Source of the DNA: an uncultured Sphingomonadaceae bacterium
GTDB taxonomy: Bacteria > Pseudomonadota > Alphaproteobacteria > Sphingomonadales > Sphingomonadaceae
Reading direction: 5' to 3'
Length of the DNA: 64,000 nucleotides
NCBI GenBank assembly: GCA_903871605.1
Contig: CAIQHF010000026.1
Location: forward strand, 1 to 64,000
Part shown: positions 12,639-20,532 of the stretch, piece after piece
Layout: each line of letters starts with the position of its first letter
Numbering within the stretch: the first letter of the stretch is position 1
The notes under the pieces: generated by a model
Told to the model about the DNA's origin: nothing
Database searches by the model: none
The model's input: only the letters and a program-made list of their open reading frames with translations
Position numbers and translations under genes: made by a program

Positions 12639-12765
12639 CGCCCATCGGCAGGCGCCGCCCCGCCCGCCTCCTTCGTCGCCGCCCCGGACGCTTCGACAGG
12701 CCCGGGACTGGCGCGATCCCCGATCGATCGACGCGGCGCCCGACGTTCAGGCGCAGCGTGTCGCT

Positions 12766-12785
12766 ATTCCCGCGCGCGCGGGAAT
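12766..12785. repeat. Perfect 20-bp palindrome, single repeat copy
   Basis: ATTCCCGCGCGCGCGGGAAT is a perfect inverted repeat, followed by GACGG. It lies between the convergent POT and HxlR genes and resembles one half of the paired palindromes elsewhere in the window. It may serve as a bidirectional transcript end, although no T-run follows. Confidence 0.65.
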
Positions 12786-12814
12786 GACGGACATGGTGAG
12801 CCGAGCCGGTCGCG

Positions 12815-13258
12815 TCACGCCGCCTCCGGCACCACGACGCGCATCGCGATCTTCGACAGCGGGCGCCCGGTCGCCCGATCGACCACGACCGCCTCGATCG
12901 CGTCGCCCGTCTCGGCATCGACCGCGCGGCTGAGCGCGCCGCCCTCGCAATGCTTCGCCCCCCACGCGCCGATCGCGGCCAGGATCGGCAGCACGTCGCG
13001 GCCCTTGGCGGTGATGAGATAATCGTCGCGCGGCGGCCGCTCGCTGTAGCGGCGTTTCTCGAGCAGCCCCGCCCTGGTCAGCGCCGTCAGCCGCCGCGTC
13101 AATATGTTGGGCGCGATCCCGAGGCTCGTGCGGAACTGATCGAAGCGCGTGCGGCCATGGCCCGCGTCGCGCAGGATCATCATGCTCCACGCATCCCCGA
13201 TCTGGGTCAGCGCGCGGCCGATCGGGCAGGCCCCTTCCGAATATTTTTCCATGTCCAT
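12815..13258 (-). CDS. HxlR-type winged-helix transcriptional regulator
   Basis: A 147-residue DNA-binding protein with the HxlR pattern: CPIGRALTQIGDAWSMMILR at the N-terminus (Cys11 is the position that senses reactive electrophiles or oxidants in several family members), RFDQFRTSLGIAPNILTRRL as the recognition helix region, and a wing with RYSERPPRDDYLIT. It is divergent from an SDR oxidoreductase, and a perfect inverted repeat lies 8-27 bp upstream of its start, so autoregulation and control of the SDR gene are likely. No clear ribosome binding site precedes the ATG at 13258; the second ATG (13252) is an alternative. Confidence 0.9.
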   Translation of the reverse strand: MDMEKYSEGACPIGRALTQIGDAWSMMILRDAGHGRTRFDQFRTSLGIAPNILTRRLTALTRAGLLEKRRYSERPPRDDYLITAKGRDVLPILAAIGAWGAKHCEGGALSRAVDAETGDAIEAVVVDRATGRPLSKIAMRVVVPEAA

Positions 13259-13265
13259 TGCAGTG

Positions 13266-13285
13266 TGATAGTGACATAACTATCA
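13266..13285. promoter_or_regulatory. Operator-like inverted repeat in the HxlR/SDR intergenic region
   Basis: TGATAGT-gacata-ACTATCA is a perfect 7-bp inverted repeat with a 6-bp spacer, in the only AT-rich stretch of this 70-bp divergent region. HxlR proteins bind such dyads as dimers. It begins 8 bp from the regulator start and ends 44 bp before the SDR start. The half TATCAT (13281-13286) could double as the -10 box of the SDR promoter. Confidence 0.7.
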
Positions 13286-13328
13286 TTATGCAAGCGACTC
13301 ACCGGCACGAGCCGCAAGGAGATCGAAC

Positions 13329-14135
13329 ATGAGCGAATCCATCACCGGCACCGCCCTCGTCACCGGCGCCTCCTCGGGAATCGGCGCAGTCTATGCCGAC
13401 CGCCTCGCGAAGCGCGGCCACGACCTCATCCTCGTCGCGCGCGATGCCGCGCGGCTCGACGCGCTCGCCGATCGGCTGCGCGGCGAAACCGGCCGCCGCA
13501 TCGACGTGGTGCGCGCCGACCTGACCGACGCGGCGGACGTAGCGCGGGTCGAGCAACGTCTCGCCGACGACGCCGCGATCGGGCTGCTGATCAACAATGC
13601 CGGCATGTCGCTCGATGGCGACATCCTCGACAACGGCCCCGCCGACTATGAGCGGATCATCGCGCTCAACATCACCGCGCCGACGCGGCTCGCGGGTGCC
13701 GCGGCCAAGGCGTTCATCGCGCGCGGCACCGGCGCGATCGTCAATATCGCCTCGGTGCTCGCGCTGGCGCCCGAAGGCTTCGACGGAATCTACAGCGGCT
13801 CCAAGGCCTATCTGCTCAACCTGAGCCAGTCCTTGTCCGCGCTGCATGCCGACAAGGGGCTCTATACGCAGGCGGTGCTGCCCGGCGCGACGCGGACCGA
13901 GATCTGGGAACGCTCGGGCAAGGACATCGACGCCTTCCCGGCCGAGATGGTGATGGCGGTCGACGATCTGGTCGACGCCGCGCTGGTCGGGTTCGACCGG
14001 CGCGAGACGGTGACGATCCCGCCGCTCGCCGACGAGGCCGCGTGGACCGCGGTGCAGGACGCACGGCTCGCCTTCGCGCAGGTGATGTCCAGGCGCGACG
14101 TGGCGGCGCGGTATCGCGAGACGGTGGACGCCTGA
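13329..14135 (+). CDS. SDR family oxidoreductase
   Basis: A 268-residue classical short-chain dehydrogenase. It has the cofactor motif TGASSGIG (residues ~13-20), the NNAG motif (~94-97, LLINNAGMS), the catalytic serine in VNIASVLALA and the catalytic YSGSKAY (Tyr-x-x-x-Lys). ARDAARLDALADRL after beta-2 suggests NADP preference. The ribosome binding site AAGGAG lies before the ATG. Because it is divergent from an HxlR regulator with a shared operator, its substrate may be a reactive carbonyl or quinone that the regulator senses; that is inference. The substrate is unknown. Confidence 0.9.
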   Translation: MSESITGTALVTGASSGIGAVYADRLAKRGHDLILVARDAARLDALADRLRGETGRRIDVVRADLTDAADVARVEQRLADDAAIGLLINNAGMSLDGDILDNGPADYERIIALNITAPTRLAGAAAKAFIARGTGAIVNIASVLALAPEGFDGIYSGSKAYLLNLSQSLSALHADKGLYTQAVLPGATRTEIWERSGKDIDAFPAEMVMAVDDLVDAALVGFDRRETVTIPPLADEAAWTAVQDARLAFAQVMSRRDVAARYRETVDA

Positions 14136-14155
14136 CGCCGAACGGCCCCTTTCCA

Positions 14156-14178
14156 CCGTTCGCCCCGAGGACGAACGG
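14156..14178. repeat. Hairpin between convergent SDR and ubiG genes
   Basis: CCGTTCG (14156-14162) pairs with CGAACGG (14172-14178), extended imperfectly by CCCCTTTCC on the left and GGGAGGGG on the right. It lies between two convergent genes and may end transcription from both sides, though no T-run is present. It looks like another member of the palindrome collection. Confidence 0.5.
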
Positions 14179-14187
14179 CGGGAGGGG

Positions 14188-14916
14188 TCAGTCCCGCACC
14201 GCCGCCAGCAGATAATCCATCCGCATGTCGTCGGAGAGCCGGAAGCCCTTGGCGGGATCGAGCGACAGCCCACGCGTCTCGATCACCTCGAGCCCCGCGC
14301 CCTCGAGCAGCGCGCCCAGTTCTGCGGGTGTGAGGAACTTGCCCCAATCGTGCGTGCCCCTGGGGATCATGCCCACCCCCTCGCCCACCGTGATCAGCGC
14401 GAGCCGCGACAGCGTCGTGCGGTTGGGCGTCGACATCACCAGCAGCCCGCCCGGCGCCAGTGCGCGCACCAGCCCGGCGACGAATGCCGCCGGATCGCTG
14501 ACATGCTCGATCACCTCCATCGAGCAGACCAGGTCGAATGTCTCGCCCGCGCCCAGCCGCTCGACCGACCCCGCGCGATAATCGATCGCCAGCCCCTGCC
14601 CCCTGGCGTGGAGCGCCGCCGCCGCGACATTCTCGGGCGCCGCATCGAGCCCGGTCGCCTGCGCGCCCATCCGCGCCAGCGGCTCGGTGAGCAGCCCCGC
14701 GCCGCAACCGACGTCGAGCGCGCGCTTGCCCGCCAGCGGCTGCCGCATCGTCGGATCGGTGCCGAAATGACGGTCGATCGCGGCGCGGACGAAGGCGAGC
14801 CGCACCGGGTTGAGCCGGTGAAGCATCGCCGACGAGCCCTTGGGGTTCCACCAGTCGGCGGCGAGCTTGCCGAAATGCGCGGCTTCGGCGGGGTCTATCG
14901 TTGTTGCATCCATCAT
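14188..14916 (-). CDS. ubiG: Ubiquinone biosynthesis O-methyltransferase
   Basis: A 242-residue class I SAM methyltransferase that performs both O-methylations in ubiquinone synthesis. It begins TTIDPAEAAHFGKLAADWWNP, the DWWNPKGSSAMLHRLNPVRL segment being diagnostic of UbiG. SAM motif I is ALDVGCGAGLL (~68-78), and post-I MEVIEHVSDPAAFV (~132-145) matches the family. It is divergent from lysC with 70 bp between starts. The neighbouring ATG one codon later is also possible. ubiA lies 6 kb away in this window and is not part of the same operon. Confidence 0.95.
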   Translation of the reverse strand: MMDATTIDPAEAAHFGKLAADWWNPKGSSAMLHRLNPVRLAFVRAAIDRHFGTDPTMRQPLAGKRALDVGCGAGLLTEPLARMGAQATGLDAAPENVAAAALHARGQGLAIDYRAGSVERLGAGETFDLVCSMEVIEHVSDPAAFVAGLVRALAPGGLLVMSTPNRTTLSRLALITVGEGVGMIPRGTHDWGKFLTPAELGALLEGAGLEVIETRGLSLDPAKGFRLSDDMRMDYLLAAVRD

Positions 14917-14986
14917 GTCGTCTCCCTATCAGGGCGCCGCTTTCTTTCCCACCGGCGCCTCGCGCCGCAATTTTCGAGCATTTGGC

Positions 14987-16243
14987 ATGGCCCGTATCGT
15001 GATGAAGTTCGGCGGCACCTCGATGGCCGGCATCGAGCGCATCCGGAATGTCGCGCGTCAGGTCAAGCGTGAATGGGCCAAGGGCGAACAGGTCGCGGTG
15101 GTCGTCTCGGCGATGTCGGGCGAGACCGACCGGCTGGTCAATTTCTGCCGCGAGGCCTCCCCGCTCTACGACCCGCAGGAATATGACGTCGTCGTCGCCG
15201 CGGGCGAGCAGGTGACGAGCGGGCTGCTCGCGATCGCGCTGCAGGCGATCGGCGTGCCCGCGCGCAGCTGGCTCGGCTGGCAGCTGCCGATCCGCACCTC
15301 GGACGCGCACGCCGCCGCGCGGATCGACACGATCGACACGGTCGCGCTCGACGCCTCGCTGGCCAATGGCGAGGTCGCGGTGATCCCCGGCTTCCAGGGC
15401 CAGACCGCCGACGGCCGCGTGACGACGCTGGGGCGCGGCGGATCGGACACCTCGGCGGTCGCGGTCGCGGCGGCGATGAAGGCGGATCGCTGCGACATCT
15501 ACACCGACGTCGACGGCGTCTATACCACCGATCCGCGGATCGTGCCCAAGGCGCGCAAGATCGAGCGGATCACCTATGAGGAAATGCTGGAGCTCGCGTC
15601 GGTGGGCGCCAAGGTGCTCCAGACGCGCTCGGTCGGGCTGGCGATGAAGGAGAAGGTGCGCATCCAGGTGCTCTCCTCGTTCGGCGACCCGGACGCGGAG
15701 CCGGTGCCGGGCACCTTCGTGGTCGGCGAGGACGAGATCGGAGACAGGAACGTGGAAGAACAGCTCATCACCGGAATCGCCTATGACCGCAACGAGGCGA
15801 AGATCACGCTGGTCGCCGTGCCCGATCGCCCGGGTGCGGTGGCGACGATCTTCACCCCGCTCGCCGAGGCCAACATCAACGTCGACATGATCGTGCAGAA
15901 CGTCGCGCATGGCGGCAGCTCGACCGACGTCACCTTCACCGTGCCGGGCGCCGAGCTGGCGCGTTCGCTCGACGTGCTCGAGAAGGCGCAGGGGACAATC
16001 GGCTACGAGAAGCTGATCTCGGACACGCGTGTGTGCAAGATCTCGGTGGTCGGCGTCGGCATGCGCAGCCATGCGGGCGTCGCCGCGACGATGTTCCAGG
16101 AGCTCGCCGGACGGGGCATCAACATCCTCGCCATCGCCACCTCCGAGATCAAGGTCTCGGTGCTGATCGACGAGGACTATACCGAGCTCGCGGTGCGCGT
16201 GCTGCACACCGCCTACGGGCTCGATGCGGAGGATGCGGCGTAG
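14987..16243 (+). CDS. lysC: Aspartate kinase (aspartokinase)
   Basis: Phosphorylates aspartate as the first step toward lysine, threonine, methionine and diaminopimelate. The 418-residue protein starts MARIVMKFGGTSMAGIERI (catalytic KFGGTS), has an amino-acid kinase domain with TLGRGGSDTSAVAVA (~residues 152-166) and two C-terminal ACT domains that bind the feedback inhibitors. The start at 14987 is chosen because the KFGGTS motif should lie at the N-terminus; upstream in-frame codons would add unrelated residues. An internal in-frame GTG at 15752 with its own ribosome binding site would produce a separate beta subunit, as known for LysC of Corynebacterium glutamicum and Bacillus subtilis. 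Confidence 0.95.
   Translation: MARIVMKFGGTSMAGIERIRNVARQVKREWAKGEQVAVVVSAMSGETDRLVNFCREASPLYDPQEYDVVVAAGEQVTSGLLAIALQAIGVPARSWLGWQLPIRTSDAHAAARIDTIDTVALDASLANGEVAVIPGFQGQTADGRVTTLGRGGSDTSAVAVAAAMKADRCDIYTDVDGVYTTDPRIVPKARKIERITYEEMLELASVGAKVLQTRSVGLAMKEKVRIQVLSSFGDPDAEPVPGTFVVGEDEIGDRNVEEQLITGIAYDRNEAKITLVAVPDRPGAVATIFTPLAEANINVDMIVQNVAHGGSSTDVTFTVPGAELARSLDVLEKAQGTIGYEKLISDTRVCKISVVGVGMRSHAGVAATMFQELAGRGINILAIATSEIKVSVLIDEDYTELAVRVLHTAYGLDAEDAA
15740..15754 (+). promoter_or_regulatory. Likely internal ribosome binding site and GTG start for an aspartokinase beta subunit
   Basis: Inside lysC and in frame, GGAGACAGGAAC precedes a GTG at 15752 that would start VEEQLITGIAYDRNEAKIT, giving 163 residues that cover both ACT domains. 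The beta subunit of C. glutamicum LysC starts at the same alignment point (MEEAVLTGVA...). What is seen is the purine-rich site and the start codon; the two-subunit product is inference. Confidence 0.55.
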
Positions 16244-16251
16244 GGCTCCCC

Positions 16252-16332
16252 GTGCTCCTGCGTAGGCAGGAGCCCAGGTGAAGCGAGCGCAGCGTCTGCA
16301 ACCCTGGGCTCCTGCCTTCGCAGGAGCACAGG
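16252..16332. repeat. Paired palindromes (GCTCCTGC...GCAGGAGC), inverted pair
   Basis: Hairpins GCTCCTGC-gtag-GCAGGAGC (16254-16273) and GCTCCTGC-cttc-GCAGGAGC (16308-16327), with GTG/CCCAGG flanks inverted relative to each other. Same class and same spacing style as 9326-9403. It lies between lysC and the nitronate monooxygenase gene. Confidence 0.8.
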
Positions 16333-16373
16333 AATGGTGACGATCCGGGCGGTTTCTTCTAAAGGCGCTCCCC

Positions 16374-17429
16374 ATGACCACGATCGAAGCCCCGACCCGC
16401 CCCGCCGCCGACAGCATCGGCCATGACCGCCTCCGCCGCCTGATGGCGCGCGGCACCGCCTTCCTGGGATCGGAAGTCGCGATCATGGCGGGCGCGATGT
16501 CGTGGGTGTCCGAACGCCATCTCGTCTCGGCGATGTCCAACGCGGGCGGGTTCGGCGTGATCGCCTGCGGCGCGATGACCCCCGAGCTGCTCGACGCCGA
16601 GATCGCCGCGACCAAGGCGCTCACGGCCAGGCCGTTCGGCGTCAACCTGATCACCATGCACCCGATGCTCCCCGAGTTGATCGACGTCGCCGGCCGGCAC
16701 GGCGTCGGCCATGTCGTGCTCGCGGGCGGGCTGCCGCCGGCGGGCGCGATCGACCGGATCAAGGCGACGGGCGCAAAAGTCATCTGCTTCCCGCCGACCC
16801 TGGCGTTCGCGAAGAAGCTGATCCGGTCGGGCGTCGACGCCCTGGTGATCGAGGGCATGGAGGCAGGTGGCCATATCGGTCCGGTCTCGACCAGCGTGCT
16901 CGCGCAGGAGATGCTGCCCGAGATCGCAACGCAGCTCCCCGTGTTCGTGGCGGGCGGGATCGGCCGCGGCGAGGCGATGGCGGGCTATCTGGAGATGGGC
17001 GCGGCGGGGGTGCAGCTGGGCACGCGCTTCGTCTGCGCGACCGAATGCATCGCGCACCCCAATTTCAAGAAGGCGTTCATCCGCGCCTCGGCGCGCGATG
17101 CGATCGCCTCGGTGCAGATCGACCCTCGGCTGCCGGTGATCCCCGTGCGCGCGCTCAAGAATGCGGGCGGCGAGCTGTTCACCGCCAAGCAGCGCGAGGT
17201 CGCCAGGTCGCTCGACGAGGGCCAGATCGCGATGGCCGAGGCGCAGCTGCAGATTGAACATTATTGGGCGGGCGCGCTGCGCCGCGCGGTGATCGAGGGC
17301 GATGTCGAGCATGGCTCGGTGATGGCGGGACAGTCGGTCGGGATGGTGACCAGGGAGGAGCCGCTCGCCGACATCCTCAACACGCTGGTCGACGAGGGCG
17401 CGCACGCGCTGGAGCGGCGCGCGGGATGA
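16374..17429 (+). CDS. Nitronate monooxygenase / 2-nitropropane dioxygenase-like flavoprotein
   Basis: A 351-residue FMN-dependent TIM-barrel protein. Visible family motifs are FGVNLITMHP (~residues 88-97), VVLAGGLPP, GMEAGGHIGP (~161-170, phosphate/FMN loop), FVAGGIGRGEAMAGYLEMGAAGVQLGTRF (second phosphate-binding loop). Relatives oxidise alkyl nitronates or act as enoyl-ACP reductase-like enzymes (FabK group), so the exact reaction is open. AAAGGCG lies before the ATG at 16374. Transcription appears to end at a C/G-rich hairpin with a TTTT tail at 17523-17548, just before the convergent L,D-transpeptidase gene. Confidence 0.85.
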   Translation: MTTIEAPTRPAADSIGHDRLRRLMARGTAFLGSEVAIMAGAMSWVSERHLVSAMSNAGGFGVIACGAMTPELLDAEIAATKALTARPFGVNLITMHPMLPELIDVAGRHGVGHVVLAGGLPPAGAIDRIKATGAKVICFPPTLAFAKKLIRSGVDALVIEGMEAGGHIGPVSTSVLAQEMLPEIATQLPVFVAGGIGRGEAMAGYLEMGAAGVQLGTRFVCATECIAHPNFKKAFIRASARDAIASVQIDPRLPVIPVRALKNAGGELFTAKQREVARSLDEGQIAMAEAQLQIEHYWAGALRRAVIEGDVEHGSVMAGQSVGMVTREEPLADILNTLVDEGAHALERRAG

Positions 17430-17433
17430 CACT

Positions 17434-17543
17434 CCCTCTCCCCTTCGGGGAGAGGGTCGGGGTGAGGGGGAGCGACGCGTCAGCGTCGCGTCGCACCCTT
17501 GGGGTTGGAACCCCTCACTCAACCCTCTCCCGGAGGGAGAGGG
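17434..17543. repeat. Triple palindrome block
   Basis: CCCTCTCCCC-ttc-GGGGAGAGGG (17434-17456), a middle hairpin GCGACGC-gtca-GCGTCGC (17472-17489), and CCCTCTCCC-gga-GGGAGAGGG (17523-17543). The outer two are inverted copies with CGGGGTGAGGG / CCCCTCACTCAA flanks. It closely resembles the block at 25850-25959. Confidence 0.85.
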
Positions 17544-17548
17544 CTTTT
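17523..17548 (+). terminator. Terminator formed by a palindromic repeat
   Basis: The 9-bp stem CCCTCTCCC/GGGAGAGGG with a three-base loop is followed by CTTTT (17544-17548), the pattern of a Rho-independent terminator for the upstream plus-strand gene. Its T-run abuts the stop codon of the minus-strand L,D-transpeptidase gene. Confidence 0.65.
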
Positions 17549-18192
17549 CATGGGGTGTGCGCGCTGACCAGCTGGACGCCCGGCTGCGAAGCGGGCGCCT
17601 CGTCGGCGTCGTTCGACGCCACCGTCGTCGTCGTCGCATCGATCGCATCCACGGGCGGCGTGCCGCGCAGCTCGACCGTCGCGCCGATGTCGGTGACGCC
17701 GTAGAGCGCCTTGGCGAAGGCGATCGGCAGATGCACGCAGCCATGCGATTCGCGGTAGCCGGGGACGCCGCCCGCGTGCAGCGCGACGCCGTCCCAGGTC
17801 AGCCGCTGCATGAACGGCAGCGACGCCTCGTGATACAGGTTGGATTTGTGATCGACCTGCTTCTGCAGGATGGTGAAGCTGCCGACCGGCGTCTCGTGGC
17901 CGTCGCGACCCGTCGACACGGTCGAGATGCCGATCAGCGCGCCGCCGCGATAGACGAACGCGACCTGGCGATCGAGATCGACGACGACGTTGACCGCGCC
18001 GGTCGTCGCGACGTTGGGATTCCACAGATAGTCGCCCGCCTTGAGCGAGTCGGCCTGCTCCTCGGTGAGCGGCGTGGCGACGGTGTCGGCGGTGACGGCC
18101 ATGTCCGGGGTCTGCGCATGCGCCGCCATCGGCGCGAGACAGGCGAGCAGCGGGGCTGCGACGGTGCAGAACAGCTTCGACGACATGCGCAT
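17548..18192 (-). CDS. L,D-transpeptidase (YkuD domain) family protein
   Basis: A 214-residue exported protein with a signal peptide (MRMSSKLFCTVAAPLLACLAPMAAHA). The YkuD catalytic domain runs from ~residue 65 to 175 and holds the active-site block ALHAGGVPGYRESHGCVHLP with the nucleophilic Cys in SHGCVHLP. Such enzymes form 3-3 peptidoglycan cross-links or attach proteins to peptidoglycan in the periplasm. The ATG at 18192 follows GGAGTGTCGGCA; a start 12 codons upstream would bury the signal peptide and has no better site. The C-terminus is a short Thr/Ala-rich tail. It is monocistronic, convergent with the nitronate monooxygenase gene. Confidence 0.9.
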   Translation of the reverse strand: MRMSSKLFCTVAAPLLACLAPMAAHAQTPDMAVTADTVATPLTEEQADSLKAGDYLWNPNVATTGAVNVVVDLDRQVAFVYRGGALIGISTVSTGRDGHETPVGSFTILQKQVDHKSNLYHEASLPFMQRLTWDGVALHAGGVPGYRESHGCVHLPIAFAKALYGVTDIGATVELRGTPPVDAIDATTTTVASNDADEAPASQPGVQLVSAHTP

Positions 18193-18372
18193 TGCCGACA
18201 CTCCTTCGTCTTGCGATTCAGCCCGCACGTCTCCGATCCGCCGGTCGCTGGTCCGGCGGCTGCTTGGTGCAGGCTGTGTTTCGATTTCGACTGTGCAAAC
18301 GCAGCACGTCGCACTTGGTGCCGCGCCGCAAACAAAACTATTGACAAGTCCCTAATCGGGATTGTTTTCGCG

Positions 18373-19161
18373 CTATCGGGCGCCGACGCGCTCCGCGATC
18401 GCGGCATAGGCGGCGAGCCGGGCGACCGCCGCATCGTGGATGCCCGGCGGCGTCACCAGCACGCCGAAGGCCTCGGCCATCGCGGTGTTGAACGCGAGCG
18501 GCGCGCCCAACGCGTCGCTCACGGTGCCGCCCGCCTCGCTTGCGATCAGCACCGCGGCGGCGATGTCCCACTCATGCCCCCAGCGCAGCGTCGCGACCAG
18601 ATCGGCCTCGCCCGCGGCGACCATCGCGATCCGCAGCGCGATCGAATTGGGCTTGGCCACCGCGACCAGATCGGCATCGCGCCGCGGCAGCTGATCGGCC
18701 GGGACGCGCGCGCCGGCGAGCTGCGAGCGCTCGGCGACATGGATCGGCACGCCGTTGCGCCACGCGCCTCGGCCCGCCAGCGCCGTCCAGCATTCGCCGC
18801 GCGCCGCCGCATCGAGCACGGCGAGCACCGGGCGGCCATGTTCGACGAGCGCGATCGACACCGCCCAGCCCGGCCGCCCGCGCAGGAAATCGCGCGTGCC
18901 ATCGATCGGATCGACCACCCAGACGCGATCCGCCGCGAGCCTGGTCTTGTCGTCGACGCTCTCCTCCGACAGCCACGCCGCATCCGGGTCGATCGCCTCG
19001 AGCTGCTCGCGCAGCATCGCGTCGACCGCGAGATCGACCTCGCACACCGGCTCGCCGCCCGCCTTCTCCCAGCGCCGATAGCCCTGCCGGGCACGCGCCT
19101 GCGCCATCGCCCCCGCGTCGGCGGCGACCGCCTTGACCCGATCGAGCAGCGCCTCAGGCAC
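18373..19161 (-). CDS. Inositol monophosphatase family protein, CysQ-like 3'(2'),5'-bisphosphate nucleotidase
   Basis: A 262-residue Mg-dependent phosphatase. Metal-binding motifs are WLSEESVDD (~residues 63-71), VVDPIDGTRDFLRG (~82-95) and WGHEWDIAAAVLIASEAGG (~192-210). The DPIDGTRDF version is typical of CysQ and related proteins that hydrolyse 3'-phosphoadenosine-5'-phosphate, but inositol or histidinol phosphate substrates are not excluded. Translation starts at a GTG (19159-19161) that overlaps the pmbA stop codon by 8 bases, so the two genes are translationally linked. Confidence 0.85.
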   Translation of the reverse strand: MPEALLDRVKAVAADAGAMAQARARQGYRRWEKAGGEPVCEVDLAVDAMLREQLEAIDPDAAWLSEESVDDKTRLAADRVWVVDPIDGTRDFLRGRPGWAVSIALVEHGRPVLAVLDAAARGECWTALAGRGAWRNGVPIHVAERSQLAGARVPADQLPRRDADLVAVAKPNSIALRIAMVAAGEADLVATLRWGHEWDIAAAVLIASEAGGTVSDALGAPLAFNTAMAEAFGVLVTPPGIHDAAVARLAAYAAIAERVGAR

Positions 19162-20509
19162 CGGCGACGGTCATTCCGTCGATCCTGAGCGTCGGGACAT
19201 CGGTGGCGCGCTCGAAACGCAGGTCGTTCGCGGGCACGATCGCGGCGAACATGTCGCGCAGATTGCCAGCGATCGTGATCTCGGCGACCGATGCGGCGAT
19301 CTCGCCGTCCTCGATCAGAAAGCCCGCCGCGCCGCGGCTATAGTCGCCCGTCACCGGGTTAACGCCGTGACCGATCAGCTCGGTGACGAACAGCCCGCGC
19401 TTGACGTCCGCCATCAGCTCGGCGGGCGCCAGCGTACCCGGTGCGAGATAGAAATTGGTCGTGCCGGCCCCCGGCGGGCCGCCGATGCCACGCTGCGCAT
19501 TGCCGGTGGGCGCGAGCCCCAGCTGACGCGCCGAGGCGCTGTCGAGCAGCCAGCCGGTCAGCACGCCGTCGGCGACGAGCTCGCGCCGCGCGGTCGGCAG
19601 CCCCTCGCCGTCGAACGGCTTGGAGCCGAGCCCGCGCGGACGCAGCGGATCGTCGACGATCGAGACGCCCTTGGCGAACACCTGCTTGCCCAGCATCTCG
19701 AGCAGGAAGCTGGTGCGGCGCGCGATCGACGAGCCGGTGATCGCGCCCGAAAAATGGCCGAGCAGGCTCGCGCCGACGCGCGGATCGAACAGGATCGGCA
19801 TCGTGCCCGACGACAGCTTGGCGGGGTTGAGCCGCGCCACGGCGCGTTCGCCGGCGCGCCGGCCGATCGTCTCGGCCGCCTCGAGGTCGGCGAGGTGGCG
19901 CGCCGAGCGATAGGCATAGTCGCGCTGCATGCCGGCGCCCTCGCCCGCGATCACGCTCGCCGAGCAGCCATGGCCGCTGGTCGCATAGCCGCCCGCGAAG
20001 CCGTGGCTGGTGGCGAGCGCGATGATCGTGCGGCCGGCGCTCGCCGAGGCGCCCTCGCTGTTGGTGACACCCGCGACGCCGCGCGCCGCCTGCTCGGCGA
20101 CCAGCGCGCGCGCGCGCAGATCCTCGGGCGCGACCGCGGCGCCGTCGTCGCCATCGAGATCGAGCGCGGCTCCTGCGAGCAGGCGATCGGCGGGGGCGAG
20201 ACCCGAGAACCGGTCCTCGGGCGCCTCGCGCGCCATCGCCACCGCGCGCTCGACCAATGTCGACAGCGCATCGCGTGACAGATCGGAGGAGGAGACGCTC
20301 GCCGAGCGGCTGCCGACGAACAGCCGCAGCCCGATCGTCTCGCCTTCGGAACGCTCGACATCCTCGAGATCGCCCAACCGCACCGAGACGCTGGTCGATT
20401 CGTTGCACACATAGAGCACGTCGGCGGCATCGGCGCCGGCACGCGTGGCGGACGTCACGAGATCGTGGACGCGGGACTGGGCTTCGGCGACGGTCAGCAT
20501 CCGCGGCAC
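19154..20509 (-). CDS. pmbA: PmbA/TldE subunit of the TldD/E metalloprotease
   Basis: A 451-residue member of the TldD/PmbA family. TldD and TldE form a heterodimer that degrades peptides (first seen in microcin B17 maturation and CcdA turnover); TldE lacks the zinc-binding HExxxH motif, and none is seen here. Characteristic blocks are GRRAGERAVARLNPAKLSSG, 'FDPRVGASLLGHFSGAITG' and a C-terminal region with GHGVNPVTGDYSRGAAGF. tldD itself is not in the window. The stop codon lies within the start region of the CysQ-like gene, giving a two-gene minus-strand unit. Confidence 0.93.
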   Translation of the reverse strand: MPRMLTVAEAQSRVHDLVTSATRAGADAADVLYVCNESTSVSVRLGDLEDVERSEGETIGLRLFVGSRSASVSSSDLSRDALSTLVERAVAMAREAPEDRFSGLAPADRLLAGAALDLDGDDGAAVAPEDLRARALVAEQAARGVAGVTNSEGASASAGRTIIALATSHGFAGGYATSGHGCSASVIAGEGAGMQRDYAYRSARHLADLEAAETIGRRAGERAVARLNPAKLSSGTMPILFDPRVGASLLGHFSGAITGSSIARRTSFLLEMLGKQVFAKGVSIVDDPLRPRGLGSKPFDGEGLPTARRELVADGVLTGWLLDSASARQLGLAPTGNAQRGIGGPPGAGTTNFYLAPGTLAPAELMADVKRGLFVTELIGHGVNPVTGDYSRGAAGFLIEDGEIAASVAEITIAGNLRDMFAAIVPANDLRFERATDVPTLRIDGMTVAGA

Positions 20510-20532
20510 TTAGGGAGCCGCATGCCCAACGT

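Noticed and set aside
13862-16858. A 998-codon minus-strand open frame covering lysC
   Set aside because: It spans four genes in the other phase or strand (SDR end, ubiG in another frame, lysC, nitronate monooxygenase) and has no domain. The lysC and ubiG frames are unambiguous.
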